Assembly (NCBI GenBank): GCA_016708345.1 | Contig: JADJFX010000008.1 | Span: 248,001-312,000 of the forward strand | DNA from: Candidatus Rhodoferax bjergmarkensis | GTDB lineage: Bacteria > Pseudomonadota > Gammaproteobacteria > Burkholderiales > Burkholderiaceae_C | DNA: 64,000 bases | Direction: 5' to 3' | Program-made: the position numbers and the translations under genes | Notes under the pieces: generated by a model | Told to the model about the DNA's origin: nothing | What the model saw: the letters and a program-made list of their open reading frames with translations, nothing else | Database searches by the model: none | Shown here: piece after piece, positions 19,034 to 27,687 of the stretch | Numbering within the stretch: position 1 is the stretch's first letter | Layout of the letters: each line of letters begins with the position of its first letter

Positions 19034-20068
19034 ATGAATTCCAGCACACCCATTTTTCAAGACTACCCCCATTTAAAAGGGTTCATCGAAACCATTCCCG
19101 TCCTGGCGGCCCATCCCCTGGCGCTGCTGGCAATGTTTGTTGTAGCTTCGTTCGTCATGATTTGGCGCCTGCAGGCCATGGAGCGCAAGGGCTTTGAAGG
19201 AACGGTGCTGGGCACACTGATCATGCCTTACTGCTCGGGGTTTGCAAACCTTGTTTTCGCCTATGTGATGAGCAGTTCGGCAAGCAATGGCGGCTTGGTG
19301 ATCGAGAACTGCCTGATGAACAATGCCACCAATCTGACCCTGATTCTTGGACTCTCGAGCATTTTTGGCACTGCTGCGCTTGCGCAAAAAACAAGTGCCA
19401 GGAAAAAGGTGAAAGCCCCCGACGAATTGCAGCGAATCAATGGGCTCAACGTGCTGTTCAGCCTGATTGCACTGTTCTTGTTCACCGGCACGCTCTGGGC
19501 TTTGGCCAAAGACCGGATGCTGGATTTTTACGATGGTCTGGTGCTGGTTGGCTTGTTTGTGTTTTGGCAAATATTGCACGTCTTTGAAATTCTGAAAGAC
19601 AAGATCCGAAAAAACAAAACGTTTGCGTGGTCCATTGTTTTGGATTTGGCGGTGATCGCGGCCAGTGCCTACGGTGTTTACTACGCCGTGGACCATCTGG
19701 TCACATGGGTGTCCAACGCTGACAGCCGCTATGTTGGGTTTGCAAGGCTGGGCTGGCTCAGTGGCTTGCTGATGGTGCTGCCCAATGCCTTCATTGCACT
19801 GTATTACGCCCGCCGGGGTCGGCAGGATATTGTGCTGAGCTCACAAATCGGGGATGGGCATATTTGCATCCCGATGTGCATCGGTTTGTTTGCCGTTTTC
19901 AATCCGATTGAAGTTCCCGCTTTTTTTCAAACCGGTGTGCTTGTCATTCTGGGCGCGGGAGCGGTTCATTTTTTATCCATCGCCCTGCTCAAACGCGAGC
20001 CGCGCTTGGTGGGCCTGGGCCTGCTCGCTGGCTATGCATATTTTTGCTTCACGGGCATTGTTCACTGA
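19034..20068 (+). CDS. Sodium/calcium exchanger-like (CaCA superfamily) membrane protein
   Basis: A 344-residue protein with roughly ten hydrophobic segments. Two internally similar regions, MPYCSGFANLVFAYVM...NCLMNNATNLTLILGLSSIFG and PNAFIALYYARRG...SSQIGDGHICIPMCIGLFAVF, resemble the alpha-repeats of calcium/cation antiporters, in which paired Asn, Gly and acidic residues bind the ion. The match is weaker than for typical YrbG proteins, so ion specificity is unclear. It stands alone with a 200-base leader that has a possible folded structure, and is convergent with the GAF-GGDEF gene. Confidence 0.7.
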   Translation: MNSSTPIFQDYPHLKGFIETIPVLAAHPLALLAMFVVASFVMIWRLQAMERKGFEGTVLGTLIMPYCSGFANLVFAYVMSSSASNGGLVIENCLMNNATNLTLILGLSSIFGTAALAQKTSARKKVKAPDELQRINGLNVLFSLIALFLFTGTLWALAKDRMLDFYDGLVLVGLFVFWQILHVFEILKDKIRKNKTFAWSIVLDLAVIAASAYGVYYAVDHLVTWVSNADSRYVGFARLGWLSGLLMVLPNAFIALYYARRGRQDIVLSSQIGDGHICIPMCIGLFAVFNPIEVPAFFQTGVLVILGAGAVHFLSIALLKREPRLVGLGLLAGYAYFCFTGIVH

Positions 20069-20101
20069 TGTGAAGCGTGAGGCATTTTGCCCATGCATCC
20101 C

Positions 20102-21148
20102 TTACGCACTGAGGGTGATTCGGTTGCGGCCACCTTCTTTGGAGCGGTACAGCGCTGCATCTGCCAGCGCCAGAGCCTCTTTGCTGTTTTGCAGAGATTG
20201 GCCTTGAAGCGGCGCAATGCCGAATGACATGGTGACTTGCAGGTATTCACCGTCCAAGGGCGTCCCGTTGGCTCCGATCTTTTGAAACCGGTGCGCTGCA
20301 ATGGACTGCCGCAGACGTTCGACGATGCTCAAAACCTGCTCTTTTTCAGAGTCTTCATAAATCAGCAGGAATTCTTCGCCACCATAGCGGCCGGCAACAT
20401 CGAGATGCTTGCGTAGCGCCGCCTCAAAAAGACGTCCCACCTCTTGCAGCACGGCGTCGCCTTGAATGTGACCATGCTGGTCATTGATTTTCTTGAAAAA
20501 ATCAATGTCAGCCAACACCAGTGCGCCAAGCCCTGTTTTTTTGCGCTTTTGACGCTGAAATGCTTTTTCCAGTTCGTCCCGAATGGCACGGCTGTTGAGC
20601 AAGCCCGTCAATCCATCGTAACTTGCCAGTTTTTCAAACTGTGTTTTCATCAAGGCAGAACTGAGCAAGTTGCACATGACCTCAAAAGCGCGCACCTCAT
20701 AGAGTTGAGTGTCGGACTCTTCCCCAAAAAAGTCACCCGCCAACAGGTAACCATGGCCCAAATTTTCCGGCATGTAGATCGAGCCCACAATGTCGCAGCC
20801 CCAGCCGGGGACATTCATGGACGACACATTGCGCTGCTTGAAAGCCAGAACTTCGTTGGCGAATTCCGGCGGTGGATGGTCAACCGCAAGGCATATTTTT
20901 GAGCCCACTGCCAGATCGGGCCTTTGGTGCTGCGGGCTGCAAACGGCCATGACTTCCAAAATCAAATCGTTTTCAATCACGTTGGCAATCTTGTACAAAA
21001 CGCCAACGTGAAACCCCATCACCCTGTTGATGATTTGCAGGGGTTTTTCAAAATAACTTGTACCTTGCGGCGCGGTGTTGGTCAGGTGGTAGCTCAACTC
21101 ACCCAATTGACTCAAAAGATGCTCGGCAGAGTGCGTCGGTTTCACCAT
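20102..21148 (-). CDS. GAF-GGDEF diguanylate cyclase
   Basis: About 348 residues: an N-terminal GAF-like sensor region (residues ~1-170, containing GFHVGVLYKIANVIENDLILEVMAV) and a C-terminal GGDEF domain with DGLTGLLNSRAIRDEL, DIDFFKKINDQHGH and GGEEF. No membrane segments are seen, so it is cytoplasmic. The position of the inhibitory RxxD site is KHLD, so the arginine is missing and feedback inhibition by cyclic di-GMP may be weakened. ATG 21148 is preceded by GAGGA; the next upstream codon in frame is a TTG. Confidence 0.87.
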   Translation of the reverse strand: MVKPTHSAEHLLSQLGELSYHLTNTAPQGTSYFEKPLQIINRVMGFHVGVLYKIANVIENDLILEVMAVCSPQHQRPDLAVGSKICLAVDHPPPEFANEVLAFKQRNVSSMNVPGWGCDIVGSIYMPENLGHGYLLAGDFFGEESDTQLYEVRAFEVMCNLLSSALMKTQFEKLASYDGLTGLLNSRAIRDELEKAFQRQKRKKTGLGALVLADIDFFKKINDQHGHIQGDAVLQEVGRLFEAALRKHLDVAGRYGGEEFLLIYEDSEKEQVLSIVERLRQSIAAHRFQKIGANGTPLDGEYLQVTMSFGIAPLQGQSLQNSKEALALADAALYRSKEGGRNRITLSA

Positions 21149-21383
21149 CAAAAAGTCCTCGAAGTTTCTCTATGCCCCATGTTAAAGGTTGAGGTTATGC
21201 GGCTGCATGACACGATCCAATTCGAACATTTTCGCGCAGCATCTCATGGCCTGCGAATGATGTATTGAACGCGATAAAAAGCGATCAAATGAAAGTAAAT
21301 CACAGGGTTTGTACCTATAAGCACGCAAGGGTTTCCCCTATACACCTTTCAAAAACAAACAGATAACCTCAAAAACGCAACGC

Positions 21384-21428
21384 ATACAACGGTTGTATTT
21401 CACGTAAATCACATAAATCTCATAAATT
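21384..21428 (+). promoter_or_regulatory. Palindrome and 9-bp direct repeats upstream of the lipase
   Basis: ATACAACGGTTGTAT (21384-21398) is a perfect 15-bp dyad. It is followed by three tandem nine-base repeats, CACGTAAAT, CACATAAAT and CTCATAAAT, ending just before the ribosome site. The layout looks like an operator or activator site for the lipase operon. No regulator is identified. Confidence 0.4.
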
Positions 21429-21443
21429 TAGGAGCAAAAAGAA

Positions 21444-22400
21444 ATGAAACGAACATTAATGGCAACAGCGGTTGCCTTGGCTTGCCTCGGTCCTGTCGCT
21501 CAAAACGCCAACGCCGGAACGGCGACAACGGTCCACCCCATCGTACTGGTGCATGGAATTTTTGGCTTCAACAACTTTTACGGTGCGCCCTACTTCTACG
21601 GCATTTCGGACACCCTGACCTCGAACGGTGCCACGGTTTACACCGCCACAGTGGCGGCGGCTGGTAGCAACGAAACCCGTGGTTATCAGTTGTGGCAATA
21701 CCTGAAGCAGATCCGCAACGCGCGCAACAATCAGTCACTCAAGTTCAACCTGATCGGTCACAGCCAGGGCAGCCCGACTGCTCGCTGGGTCGCCCAGTAT
21801 GACCCTGGCATGGTGGCCTCGGTCACCAGCGTAGATGGCGTCAACAAGGGCTCCAGGGTGGCCGATATTGTGCGCAGGGCAGCCCCAGCAGGCACCTACA
21901 CCGAGGCTGTCATTGGCACCGTTGCCAATGCGTTCACCGCCATGTACGTTCTGGCCACGGGCAACAGCAGCATGCCGCAAAGCACCATTGATGCCCTGAA
22001 CAGCCTGACAACTGCCGGGCTCACGGCATTCAATTCCAGAAACCCGGGCGGTGTACCGTCTGGCTGCGGCGAAGGTGCATATTCGGCCAACATCCGCGGC
22101 TACAACGTTAAATACTACTCTTGGGGCGGCGCCAAGCAACTGACCAATGTGCTCGATCCGTTCGATGCAGGCATCGGTGTCCTGTCGCTGGCGTTTGTCG
22201 GCAGCGGCGAAGCCAACGATGGCCTGGTGTCCACCTGCTCACAGCGGCTGGGCAAAGTCATCCGCGCCGACTACAAAATGAACCATCTCGACGCTGTGAA
22301 CGGCTGGTTTGGCTTTGTGGCTCCGTCCTGGGTTGAGCCCACCAATCCGAAGACCGTGTACCTGACGCATGCCAACCGTTTGAAGAACGCAGGTCTGTGA
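21444..22400 (+). CDS. Secreted triacylglycerol lipase, foldase-dependent
   Basis: A 318-residue lipase of the Burkholderia/Pseudomonas class (subfamilies I.1/I.2). A 24-residue signal peptide ends in ANA. The nucleophile Ser107 sits in GHSQG, the oxyanion-hole motif VLVHG is at about residue 35, the catalytic Asp is in EANDGLVST and the His in KMNHLDAVN. Two cysteines (SGCGEG and STCSQ) match the conserved disulfide. It hydrolyses long-chain triglycerides after export, probably through the type II secretion system. The foldase gene overlaps its stop codon, as is usual in this family. Ribosome site TAGGAG precedes the ATG. Confidence 0.93.
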   Translation: MKRTLMATAVALACLGPVAQNANAGTATTVHPIVLVHGIFGFNNFYGAPYFYGISDTLTSNGATVYTATVAAAGSNETRGYQLWQYLKQIRNARNNQSLKFNLIGHSQGSPTARWVAQYDPGMVASVTSVDGVNKGSRVADIVRRAAPAGTYTEAVIGTVANAFTAMYVLATGNSSMPQSTIDALNSLTTAGLTAFNSRNPGGVPSGCGEGAYSANIRGYNVKYYSWGGAKQLTNVLDPFDAGIGVLSLAFVGSGEANDGLVSTCSQRLGKVIRADYKMNHLDAVNGWFGFVAPSWVEPTNPKTVYLTHANRLKNAGL

Positions 22401-23365
22401 TGAAAACCCAGGCCATTCGATTTGGCCTGGGCACCGCGGCGGTCTTGGTGATTGCCGCGGTGTACCAGCTGCAAGTTGGAACCCATTCATCGGGCGCCCC
22501 CGAGAGCCCGGCTGCCTATGGCGGTGCCATGGTGTCTACAGACGCCAACGCCTTTGCAAAATCACTCGCAGGCACCATCCCCAGTGGCAGCGTGCGCGCC
22601 AACGAGGGCGAGCTGGTACTGGAGCCCGGGTTGATCGACCGTTTTGACTATTACCTGAGCACCATCGGCGAGCGACCTTTCGACGCTATCAAAGCCGAAA
22701 TTGAACGCAATCTTGGTCAGGAGCTCAAACTTAACCCAAGGGCTGCGACTGAAGCCTTGCGTTTGTTCAAGGCCTATATCGATTTCAAACGTGCTGCAGA
22801 ATCCCTGCCGACCATTGCCCTCACGCGCGACAACGCGCTGGAAGTGGCACGCATCCAGACTGAAGGCGCATTGGCGCTGCGAGCTCGCCATTTCACGCAA
22901 ATTGAGGCCAACGCTTTGTTCGGGCTGTCGGACACTCTCACGGTGGATTCCCTGGCGCGCCTGGAAATTGAAAACAACCCTCAGATGAGCCCGGCGCAGA
23001 AAAAGCTTCAGCTCACCCAATTGGATGCAAAACTGCCCCCCCAGGTGCGGGAGTGGCGTGCGCCTCAGGCACGCATGAACTCTTTGATGGACGCAGAAAA
23101 CAGTGCGCGTGCGCGCGGTGCCAGTGAAGCCGAACTGTTGCAGATTCGCACCGAAATTGTCGGCGCTGAAGCCGCCAAGGCGATGGCAGCTACCGATCAG
23201 GAAGAGGCCAGCTGGCAGCACCGCTTGGCGGCCTACAAGCAGGACCGGGACCGCGTGCTTGCCGATGCCCGGTGGTCCGAGGCAGACCGCCAGGCCGAAG
23301 TGCAGCGCTTGCGCGAACGCACATTCAGCGAAAGCGACCGAAAGCGGCTGGAGGCCTTTGAGTAA
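22400..23365 (+). CDS. Lipase-specific foldase (Lif chaperone)
   Basis: A 321-residue membrane-anchored periplasmic chaperone with an N-terminal anchor (FGLGTAAVLVIAAVYQLQV), a variable linker, and the conserved Lif motif RFDYYL at residues 81-86 followed by a long helical domain (many Ala, Glu, Arg, Gln). Lif proteins wrap the lipase and bring it to its active fold before secretion. The ATG at 22400 overlaps the lipase TGA by one base (TGATG), so the two are translationally coupled; a GTG at 22397 is also in frame. Confidence 0.92.
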   Translation: MKTQAIRFGLGTAAVLVIAAVYQLQVGTHSSGAPESPAAYGGAMVSTDANAFAKSLAGTIPSGSVRANEGELVLEPGLIDRFDYYLSTIGERPFDAIKAEIERNLGQELKLNPRAATEALRLFKAYIDFKRAAESLPTIALTRDNALEVARIQTEGALALRARHFTQIEANALFGLSDTLTVDSLARLEIENNPQMSPAQKKLQLTQLDAKLPPQVREWRAPQARMNSLMDAENSARARGASEAELLQIRTEIVGAEAAKAMAATDQEEASWQHRLAAYKQDRDRVLADARWSEADRQAEVQRLRERTFSESDRKRLEAFE

Positions 23366-23482
23366 GCGGATTGGATTCAATTCATCAGAAACTGCAGGCT
23401 GCTCATAAAGCCTCGGTTGCTGTTTCCAACCTCCTTGTCTTTGGCGACAATGGACGCTTACTCATTTTTAGCAAAGGTCTTT

Positions 23483-24046
23483 ATGAAAAAGTTGCAATAT
23501 GTCTTGATCACTGCCGTGCTGACCGGTGTCTCGTTGGGTGCTTCGGCGCAGTCGATGAAGCCCGGCTTGTGGGAAATCAACAACAAAATGAGCACCGGCT
23601 CGGGCGAGATGGAAAAAGCCATGGCCGAGGCTCAAAAGCAAATGGCCAGCATGCCGCCTGAGCAGCGAAAAATGATGGCCGATATGATGGCCAAGCAGGG
23701 CGTCAGCATGGGCATGAACGCCGACGGCGGCACCACCGTCAAGATTTGCATGACCAAGGAAATGGTTGATCGCAACGAATTCGCCACCCACCAGCAGCAA
23801 GGGGACTGCAAACACACCACATCTCCCCGCATGGGCAACACCCTGAAATACTCGTTTGTCTGCACCAAGCCGCCTTCAAGTGGCGAAGGACAAGTAACGT
23901 TTAACGGCTCCGATGCTTATGCCATGAAGATGGACATGACCTCCACAGTCCAGGGAAAACCCGAGAAGATGAGCATCAACGCCACAGGAAAATTCTTGTC
24001 GGCCGACTGCGGCAACATCAAACCGATTTCAATTCCGAAGAAGTAA
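23483..24046 (+). CDS. DUF3617-type periplasmic protein
   Basis: A 187-residue exported protein with a signal peptide ending in ASAQ, then SMKPGLWEI, the opening signature of the DUF3617 family, a methionine-rich region (about residues 40-80) and four cysteines spaced as CMTKEM...GDCKH...FVCTK...ADCGN. The family has no known function; many Burkholderiales have several copies. ATG 23483 is chosen because the signal peptide starts there and AAAGG precedes it. It lies 117 bases after the foldase and may be a separate unit. Confidence 0.75.
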   Translation: MKKLQYVLITAVLTGVSLGASAQSMKPGLWEINNKMSTGSGEMEKAMAEAQKQMASMPPEQRKMMADMMAKQGVSMGMNADGGTTVKICMTKEMVDRNEFATHQQQGDCKHTTSPRMGNTLKYSFVCTKPPSSGEGQVTFNGSDAYAMKMDMTSTVQGKPEKMSINATGKFLSADCGNIKPISIPKK

Positions 24047-24066
24047 GGCAAGCCAGTTGCGTGGCC

Positions 24067-24759
24067 TCACGCTGGCGCAGGGCGACCGCCAAAGATGGCG
24101 GTGCCCACACGCACCATGGTGCTACCAGCGTGAATGGCCGCTTCCAGGTCATGGCTCATGCCCATCGACAGCGTGTCGAGCCCAAGGCCCTCGGCGTTTA
24201 GGGCATCAAATACGTCCTTTACGCCCTTAAATAAAGCGCAAGCAGCTACAAAATCAGGAGCAAGCTCCGGGATGCTCATCACACCCCGCAAGCGCAAATT
24301 TGGCAGTGCAGCAACCTGCTGCGCCAGCACCAGCGCTTGGTCGGGTGCCACGCCTGATTTGGTGGCACCACCATCCACATTGACCTGAATACACACCTGC
24401 AGCGGTGCCAGATGGGCCGGGCGCTGGCTACTCAGGCGCTGGGCTGTCTTGAGCCGGTCAACCGTGTGAACCCAGTCAAAATGCTCGGCTACCAAGCGCG
24501 TCTTGTTGCTCTGGATGGGCCCGATGCAGTGCCACTGCAGGCCAAGGTGGCGCAATGTCAAGATTTTTTCCACTGCTTCTTGCACATAGCTTTCGCCAAA
24601 CGCAAGCTGACCGCAGGTAAAAGCCGCCTGCACCGCTTCAGGCCCAAAGGTTTTGGAGACGGCCAGCAAGGTGACGTCGCTTAAAGGTCGTTGCGCGCGC
24701 AGACAGGCTTGTTCGATGCGTGCATGAACTGCTTGGAGATTAGTCTCAATCATGGTCAT
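24067..24759 (-). CDS. yggS: YggS/PLPBP family pyridoxal phosphate homeostasis protein
   Basis: A 230-residue alanine-racemase-fold protein that binds pyridoxal 5'-phosphate through the lysine in AVSKTF and helps keep the free cofactor level balanced; it has no known enzymatic activity. Conserved segments FGESYVQEA, WHCIGPIQSNK, VNVDGGATKSGV, RGVMSIPE, LSMGMSHDLEAAI and RVGTAIFG are all present. It stands divergent from pilT, the usual arrangement in proteobacteria. A copy of the interspersed repeat (24226-24258) overlaps the codons for DFVAACALFKGVK, which may explain the unusual residues there. Confidence 0.93.
   Translation of the reverse strand: MTMIETNLQAVHARIEQACLRAQRPLSDVTLLAVSKTFGPEAVQAAFTCGQLAFGESYVQEAVEKILTLRHLGLQWHCIGPIQSNKTRLVAEHFDWVHTVDRLKTAQRLSSQRPAHLAPLQVCIQVNVDGGATKSGVAPDQALVLAQQVAALPNLRLRGVMSIPELAPDFVAACALFKGVKDVFDALNAEGLGLDTLSMGMSHDLEAAIHAGSTMVRVGTAIFGGRPAPA
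24226..24258 (-). repeat. Short interspersed repeat copy inside yggS
   Basis: On the minus strand the sequence reads ATTTTGTAGCTGCTTGCGCT, the family core, and it is translated in frame as part of YggS. Confidence 0.5.
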
Positions 24760-24794
24760 AATTGGCCCAAGCGTAACAAACGACAGGGGACTTT

Positions 24795-25838
24795 GTGGAC
24801 ATTACCCAATTACTCGCATTCAGTGTCAAAAACAAGGCATCAGACTTGCACCTCTCGGCCAACCTGCCGCCCATGATTCGTGTGCATGGCGACGTGCGGC
24901 GTATCAACGTGGAGCCGCTGGACCACAAACAAGTGCATGCCATGGTGTACGACATCATGAACGACACGCAGCGAAAAAATTACGAAGAGTTTTTGGAGAT
25001 TGACTTTTCGTTTGAAATTGACGGGCTGGCGCGCTTTCGGGTGAACGCCTTCAACCACAACCGTGGCGCTGGTGCCGTGTTTCGAACGATTCCCAGCAAA
25101 ATCCTGACGCTGGAGCAATTGAATGCGCCCAAAATTTTTGCCGACCTGGCGCTCAAGCCGCGCGGCATGGTGCTGGTGACCGGGCCCACAGGCTCTGGCA
25201 AATCCACTACCTTGGCGGCGATGGTCAACTTTCTGAATGAAACCGAGTTCGGCCATATCCTGACGGTAGAAGACCCGATCGAGTTTGTACACGAGTCCAA
25301 AAAATGTCTGGTGAACCAGCGCGAGGTCGGGCCCCACACCCTGAGCTTTGCGGCAGCGCTCAAGTCGGCCCTGCGGGAAGACCCGGACGCTATTTTGGTG
25401 GGCGAAATGCGTGACTTGGAAACCATTCGTCTTGCCATGACAGCGGCCGAAACCGGCCACTTGGTGTTCGGCACGCTGCACACCTCCAGCGCCGCCAAAA
25501 CGATTGACCGGATCATTGACGTGTTCCCGGCGGAAGAAAAAGAGATGGTGCGTGCCATGTTGTCCGAATCGCTGCAGGCGGTCATTTCGCAAACCCTGTG
25601 CAAAACCAAAGACGGCCAGGGCCGGGTGGCGGCCCACGAGATCATGCTGGGCACCAGCGCCATCCGCAACCTGATCCGCGAAGCCAAGGTGGCGCAGATG
25701 TACTCCAGTATCCAGACCGGCAACAGCCTGGGCATGCAAACGCTGGACCAAAACCTGACCGATCTGGTCAAACGCAACATCATCAGCCCGGCTGAAGCGC
25801 GCAGCAAAGCGAAGATTCCTGAAAATTTCCCAGGCTGA
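24795..25838 (+). CDS. pilT: Type IV pilus twitching motility ATPase PilT
   Basis: A 347-residue hexameric ATPase that drives pilus retraction at the cytoplasmic face of the inner membrane. Walker A GPTGSGKST is near residue 130, followed by the Asp box (EDPIEF), Walker B (DAILVGEMRD) and His box (GHLVFGTLHTSSA). The C-terminal AIRNLIRE motif typical of PilT is present. The start is a GTG at 24795 and the N-terminus MDITQLLAFSVKNKASDLHLS matches family members. It is followed by a cyclic-nucleotide-binding protein gene and pilU, all on the same strand with short gaps. Confidence 0.96.
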   Translation: MDITQLLAFSVKNKASDLHLSANLPPMIRVHGDVRRINVEPLDHKQVHAMVYDIMNDTQRKNYEEFLEIDFSFEIDGLARFRVNAFNHNRGAGAVFRTIPSKILTLEQLNAPKIFADLALKPRGMVLVTGPTGSGKSTTLAAMVNFLNETEFGHILTVEDPIEFVHESKKCLVNQREVGPHTLSFAAALKSALREDPDAILVGEMRDLETIRLAMTAAETGHLVFGTLHTSSAAKTIDRIIDVFPAEEKEMVRAMLSESLQAVISQTLCKTKDGQGRVAAHEIMLGTSAIRNLIREAKVAQMYSSIQTGNSLGMQTLDQNLTDLVKRNIISPAEARSKAKIPENFPG

Positions 25839-25864
25839 TAACAGCCGAATAATTGGAGTATGCA

Positions 25865-26494
25865 ATGAAAGGAATCCTCGGTATGTTGCGGCCCAAAGCC
25901 AAAGCAGAGCCTGACGAAGATCGGCTTGACTCCGTGCTGTTCACCACGGCCTTTGCTGGCCAAGGTGTGGACGCAGACTTGCTGGTGCCTTGGGAGGCAC
26001 GCGCCGCCGAGGTCGGTGCCACACGCCTGAGTCCCAACCGGGGCACCATGCTGCTGCAAGCGCTGTGGGGCAAAGACAAGTTCATGCGCCATCTTGACAA
26101 TCACGCCATCAGCCGTCTGGAGCGTTTTTTTGACTTCGCCACCGTGTCAGCCAACCGCGACATCATTCGCCAGGATGAGTACGGTAACTTCATGGTGGTG
26201 GTGCTCAGTGGCACCGTCGCGGTAGATCGGCTGCAGCCCTGGGGGGAAAGACTTCGGCTGGCCGAAGCAGCGCCAGGCGAAATTTTGGGCGAAATGTCGC
26301 TACTCGACAGTGGCATGCGATTCTCCATCTGCACCACCCTCACAGATTGCGAGATCGCCATTCTCAGTGCGCAAGCCATGGATGAAATGCTCACCGCCGA
26401 CCCGGCATTGGCAGCCAACCTGGTTGCCCTGCTGGCCCGCAAGTTGTCGCTTCGCCTGCGCGTGGTCAGCGCGCGGCTCAGCGAACACAAATGA
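25865..26494 (+). CDS. Cyclic nucleotide-binding domain protein between pilT and pilU
   Basis: A 209-residue protein with a Crp-like nucleotide-binding fold: LSGTVAVDR, PGEILGEMSLLDSGMRFS and a C-terminal helix (LAANLVALLARKLSLRLR). No DNA-binding helix-turn-helix follows, so it is not a transcription factor. The N-terminal 60 residues are poorly conserved. Its place between pilT and pilU is common in Burkholderiales, so it may tune retraction in response to a cyclic nucleotide; this is inferred from position only. ATG 25865 is 26 bases after pilT; a start 12 bases upstream is also open. Confidence 0.85.
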   Translation: MKGILGMLRPKAKAEPDEDRLDSVLFTTAFAGQGVDADLLVPWEARAAEVGATRLSPNRGTMLLQALWGKDKFMRHLDNHAISRLERFFDFATVSANRDIIRQDEYGNFMVVVLSGTVAVDRLQPWGERLRLAEAAPGEILGEMSLLDSGMRFSICTTLTDCEIAILSAQAMDEMLTADPALAANLVALLARKLSLRLRVVSARLSEHK

Positions 26495-26515
26495 TCTTGG
26501 GGAGAACCACACGCC

Positions 26516-27652
26516 ATGGAACGCGATCAAGCCACCAAGTTCGTTAACGACTTGCTCAAACTGATGACCAGTCGCAACGGCAGCGATTTGTTCATCACTG
26601 CCGATTTCCCACCCGCCGTCAAGGTGGACGGAAAAGTTACCAAGGTCTCTCCGCAGCCGCTTAATGCTGCGCACACACTGGCGCTGGCGCGCTCCGTCAT
26701 GAACGACAAACAGGTGGCCGAGTTCGAGCGCACCAAGGAGTGCAACTTTGCCATCTCGCCACCGGGCATAGGGCGCTTTCGCGTCAATGCGTTTATCCAG
26801 CAAGGCAAGGTCGGCATGGTGATGCGGGTGATTCCGCTGTCTCTGCCCACAATTGATGGTTTGGGTGTGCCCCAAGTGCTCAAAGAGGTCTCCACCACCA
26901 AGCGCGGGCTGTGCATTTTGGTCGGTGCCACGGGCTCCGGCAAATCCACCACACTGGCCGCGATGGTGGACTGGCGCAATGAAAACACTTACGGCCACAT
27001 CATCACGATTGAAGACCCGGTCGAGTTCGTCCACATGCACAAAAATTGCGTGGTGACCCAGCGTGAAGTGGGGCTGGACACCGACAGTTGGGAGGCCGCC
27101 TTGAAAAACACGCTGCGTCAGGCCCCCGATGTGATTTTGATGGGCGAAATTCGCGACCGCGAAACCATGGAGCACGCCGTGGCGTTTGCCGAAACCGGGC
27201 ATTTGTGCCTGGCCACCCTGCACGCCAACAGTGCCAACCAAGCGCTGGACCGCATCATCAACTTCTTCCCGGAAGAGCGACGCGCCCAGCTGTTGATGGA
27301 CTTGTCGCTCAACATCAAAGCGCTGGTCTCGCAGCGCCTGATTCCCAAACAAGATGGCAAGGGCCGTGCTGCAGTCGTTGAAATCATGCTCAACACACCG
27401 CTCATTTCGGATTTGATTTTCAAAGGTGAAATTTCCGAGATCAAGGAGATCATGAAAAAAAGCCGCAATCTGGGCATGCAAACCTTCGACCAGGCCTTGT
27501 TTGATGCTTATGAGAGCAGCACCATCACCTACGAAGATGCGCTGCGCAATGCCGATTCGCTCAACGACCTTCGCCTGCAGATCAAGCTTAACAGCCAGCG
27601 TGGTCGCACCCAGGACCTCTCGGCCGGCACAGAAAACTTCGCCATTGTTTAA
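26516..27652 (+). CDS. pilU: PilT-like retraction ATPase PilU
   Basis: A 378-residue paralogue of PilT that supports forceful retraction of type IV pili together with PilT. It has Walker A GATGSGKST, EDPVEF, Walker B DVILMGEIRD and the His box GHLCLATLHANSA, plus the longer C-terminal extension (LRLQIKLNSQRG...) that distinguishes PilU from PilT. It lies 21 bases after the cyclic-nucleotide-binding gene and is the last gene of the trio. Confidence 0.95.
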   Translation: MERDQATKFVNDLLKLMTSRNGSDLFITADFPPAVKVDGKVTKVSPQPLNAAHTLALARSVMNDKQVAEFERTKECNFAISPPGIGRFRVNAFIQQGKVGMVMRVIPLSLPTIDGLGVPQVLKEVSTTKRGLCILVGATGSGKSTTLAAMVDWRNENTYGHIITIEDPVEFVHMHKNCVVTQREVGLDTDSWEAALKNTLRQAPDVILMGEIRDRETMEHAVAFAETGHLCLATLHANSANQALDRIINFFPEERRAQLLMDLSLNIKALVSQRLIPKQDGKGRAAVVEIMLNTPLISDLIFKGEISEIKEIMKKSRNLGMQTFDQALFDAYESSTITYEDALRNADSLNDLRLQIKLNSQRGRTQDLSAGTENFAIV

Positions 27653-27687
27653 CTGCCCTGTTTTGTTGCATCACGCTTGAGCAGCAC

